Source of the DNA: Pseudomonadota bacterium
GTDB lineage: Bacteria; Pseudomonadota; Alphaproteobacteria; Kiloniellales; J153
DNA length: 5,459 nucleotides
Assembly (NCBI GenBank): GCA_022572105.1
Contig: JACZWN010000211.1
Coordinates: 1-5,459 of the forward strand
Direction: 5' to 3'
Positions 4,713 to 5,459 of the stretch are shown here, piece after piece. A program made the translations under genes and the position numbers. A model generated the notes under the pieces. The model made no database searches, was not told the DNA's origin, and worked only from the letters and a program-made list of their open reading frames with translations. The stretch's first letter is position 1. Each line of letters starts with the position of its first letter.

Positions 4713-5459
4713 ATGCCTGAAACTCTCTCCCGCGCGCGCTGTCCCGACGCCTTCGTGGCGCTGGCCGAGCGCTTGGCCACGGCGGCCGGCGAGGCCGCGC
4801 TCAGTCACTTTCGGAAACCGCTGGAGGTCGAGCGCAAGGCCGACGAAAGCCCGGTCACCATCGCCGACCGCGAGGCCGAGGCCGCCATGCGCGCGCTCAT
4901 CGCCGAGGCCTATCCAGATCACGGCGTGATCGGCGAGGAATTCGGGCCCGAGCGCGCCGGCGCCGACTACGTCTGGGTGCTCGATCCGATCGACGGCACC
5001 AAGCGCTTCATCTCGGGACACGTCCAGTTCGGCACGCTGGTCGCGCTCTTGAGCGGCGGCGCGCCCGTCCTCGGGCTGATCGACATGCCGGCCATGGGCG
5101 AGCGCTGGATCGGCGCCGCGGGCCGGCCGACCACGCACCGCGACCGCGACGGAACCCGCGAGGCGCGGGTGCGGCCCTGCGCGGAGCTGGCCGAGGCGGT
5201 GCTGTTCTCGACCACGCCGCACATGTTCCCGGGCGCCGCCTTCGCCGCCTTCGAGCGCGTCCGCACGCGGGTCAAGCAGCCGATGTACGGCGGCGAGTGC
5301 TACGCCTACGGCCTGCTCGCCAGCGGCTTCGTCGACCTGGTGATCGAAGCGACCATGGGCACTTACGACTTCCTGCCGCTGGTGCGGGTGGTCACCGAGG
5401 CGGGCGGCGTCATCACCGACTGGCGCGGGCGTCCGCTCGGCCCCGAATCGGGCCGGCGG
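4713..5459 (+). CDS. hisN: Histidinol-phosphatase of the inositol monophosphatase family (3' end outside window)
   Basis: It is predicted to hydrolyse L-histidinol phosphate to histidinol, the penultimate stage of histidine synthesis, in the cytoplasm with Mg2+. The window holds 249 residues with no stop; the family is about 260, so only a short tail is missing. The metal-binding motifs of the inositol monophosphatase fold are present: GEEFG (74-78, ligand E75), DPIDGT (91-96, ligands D91 and D94) and TYDFLPL with D219, followed by AGGVITDW (230-237). Sequences specific to the HisN branch rather than SuhB or CysQ are TKRFISG after the DPIDG motif (96-102), GERWIGAAGRPTT (129-141) and YGGECYAYGLLASG (192-205). 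The ATG at 4713 places the FVALAERLA helix where the family begins; no clear Shine-Dalgarno precedes it, so coupling to the cytochrome transcript is plausible. A related sugar- or inositol-phosphatase role is the main alternative. Confidence 0.88.
   Translation, partial: MPETLSRARCPDAFVALAERLATAAGEAALSHFRKPLEVERKADESPVTIADREAEAAMRALIAEAYPDHGVIGEEFGPERAGADYVWVLDPIDGTKRFISGHVQFGTLVALLSGGAPVLGLIDMPAMGERWIGAAGRPTTHRDRDGTREARVRPCAELAEAVLFSTTPHMFPGAAFAAFERVRTRVKQPMYGGECYAYGLLASGFVDLVIEATMGTYDFLPLVRVVTEAGGVITDWRGRPLGPESGRR

Noticed and set aside
4581..5222. 213-codon minus-strand open frame opposite the cytochrome and hisN genes
   Set aside because: Arg/Gly/Ala-rich shadow spanning two well-supported genes on the plus strand.
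1..5459. CRISPR array, tRNA/rRNA, toxin-antitoxin or defence cluster
   Set aside because: No spaced repeats, cloverleaf, rRNA-like sequence or paired small-gene arrangement was seen; every intact gene except the small membrane protein belongs to a known metabolic, respiratory or transport family.

Overview
The window reads as chromosomal DNA of a GC-rich alphaproteobacterium, probably Rhodospirillales-like; the rank is inferred. The evidence is the alphaproteobacterial form of prephenate dehydratase, a CycM-type membrane-anchored cytochrome c next to kdsB and pheA, an alphaproteobacterial-style HisN, and a Kdo-activating enzyme that implies a Gram-negative envelope.

Left part (1-1653). A minus-strand major facilitator transporter of the CynX/NimT type runs off the left edge, with its start at 1028. 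Upstream of it lies about 625 bp without an intact gene, which looks like a scar. It holds a 12-bp tandem repeat that carries the transporter's ribosome-binding site, a degenerate 13-bp repeat, the last ~47 codons of a decayed DHA2/EmrB-type drug exporter on the plus strand, a GC hairpin, and a very AT-rich ~78-bp element with GGGACAGTAT ends that resembles a REP/RAYT-associated mini-element.

Centre (1654-3907). Three minus-strand genes: a small three-helix membrane protein (DUF4870/COG3671-like), then pheA (monofunctional prephenate dehydratase with ACT domain) and kdsB (CMP-Kdo synthetase). kdsB and pheA are 54 bp apart and probably co-transcribed, kdsB first.

Right part (3908-5459). A 207-bp divergent intergenic region, with a perfect 11-bp inverted repeat and three GCTATTG copies, separates kdsB-pheA from a plus-strand pair: the anchored cytochrome c and hisN (histidinol-phosphatase, inositol-monophosphatase fold), which is cut by the right edge.

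The genes are housekeeping: phenylalanine and histidine synthesis, Kdo activation for LPS, and respiratory electron transfer. I found no sign of a new multi-gene system. The unusual material is in the scar at 1029-1653 and in the two regulatory regions.
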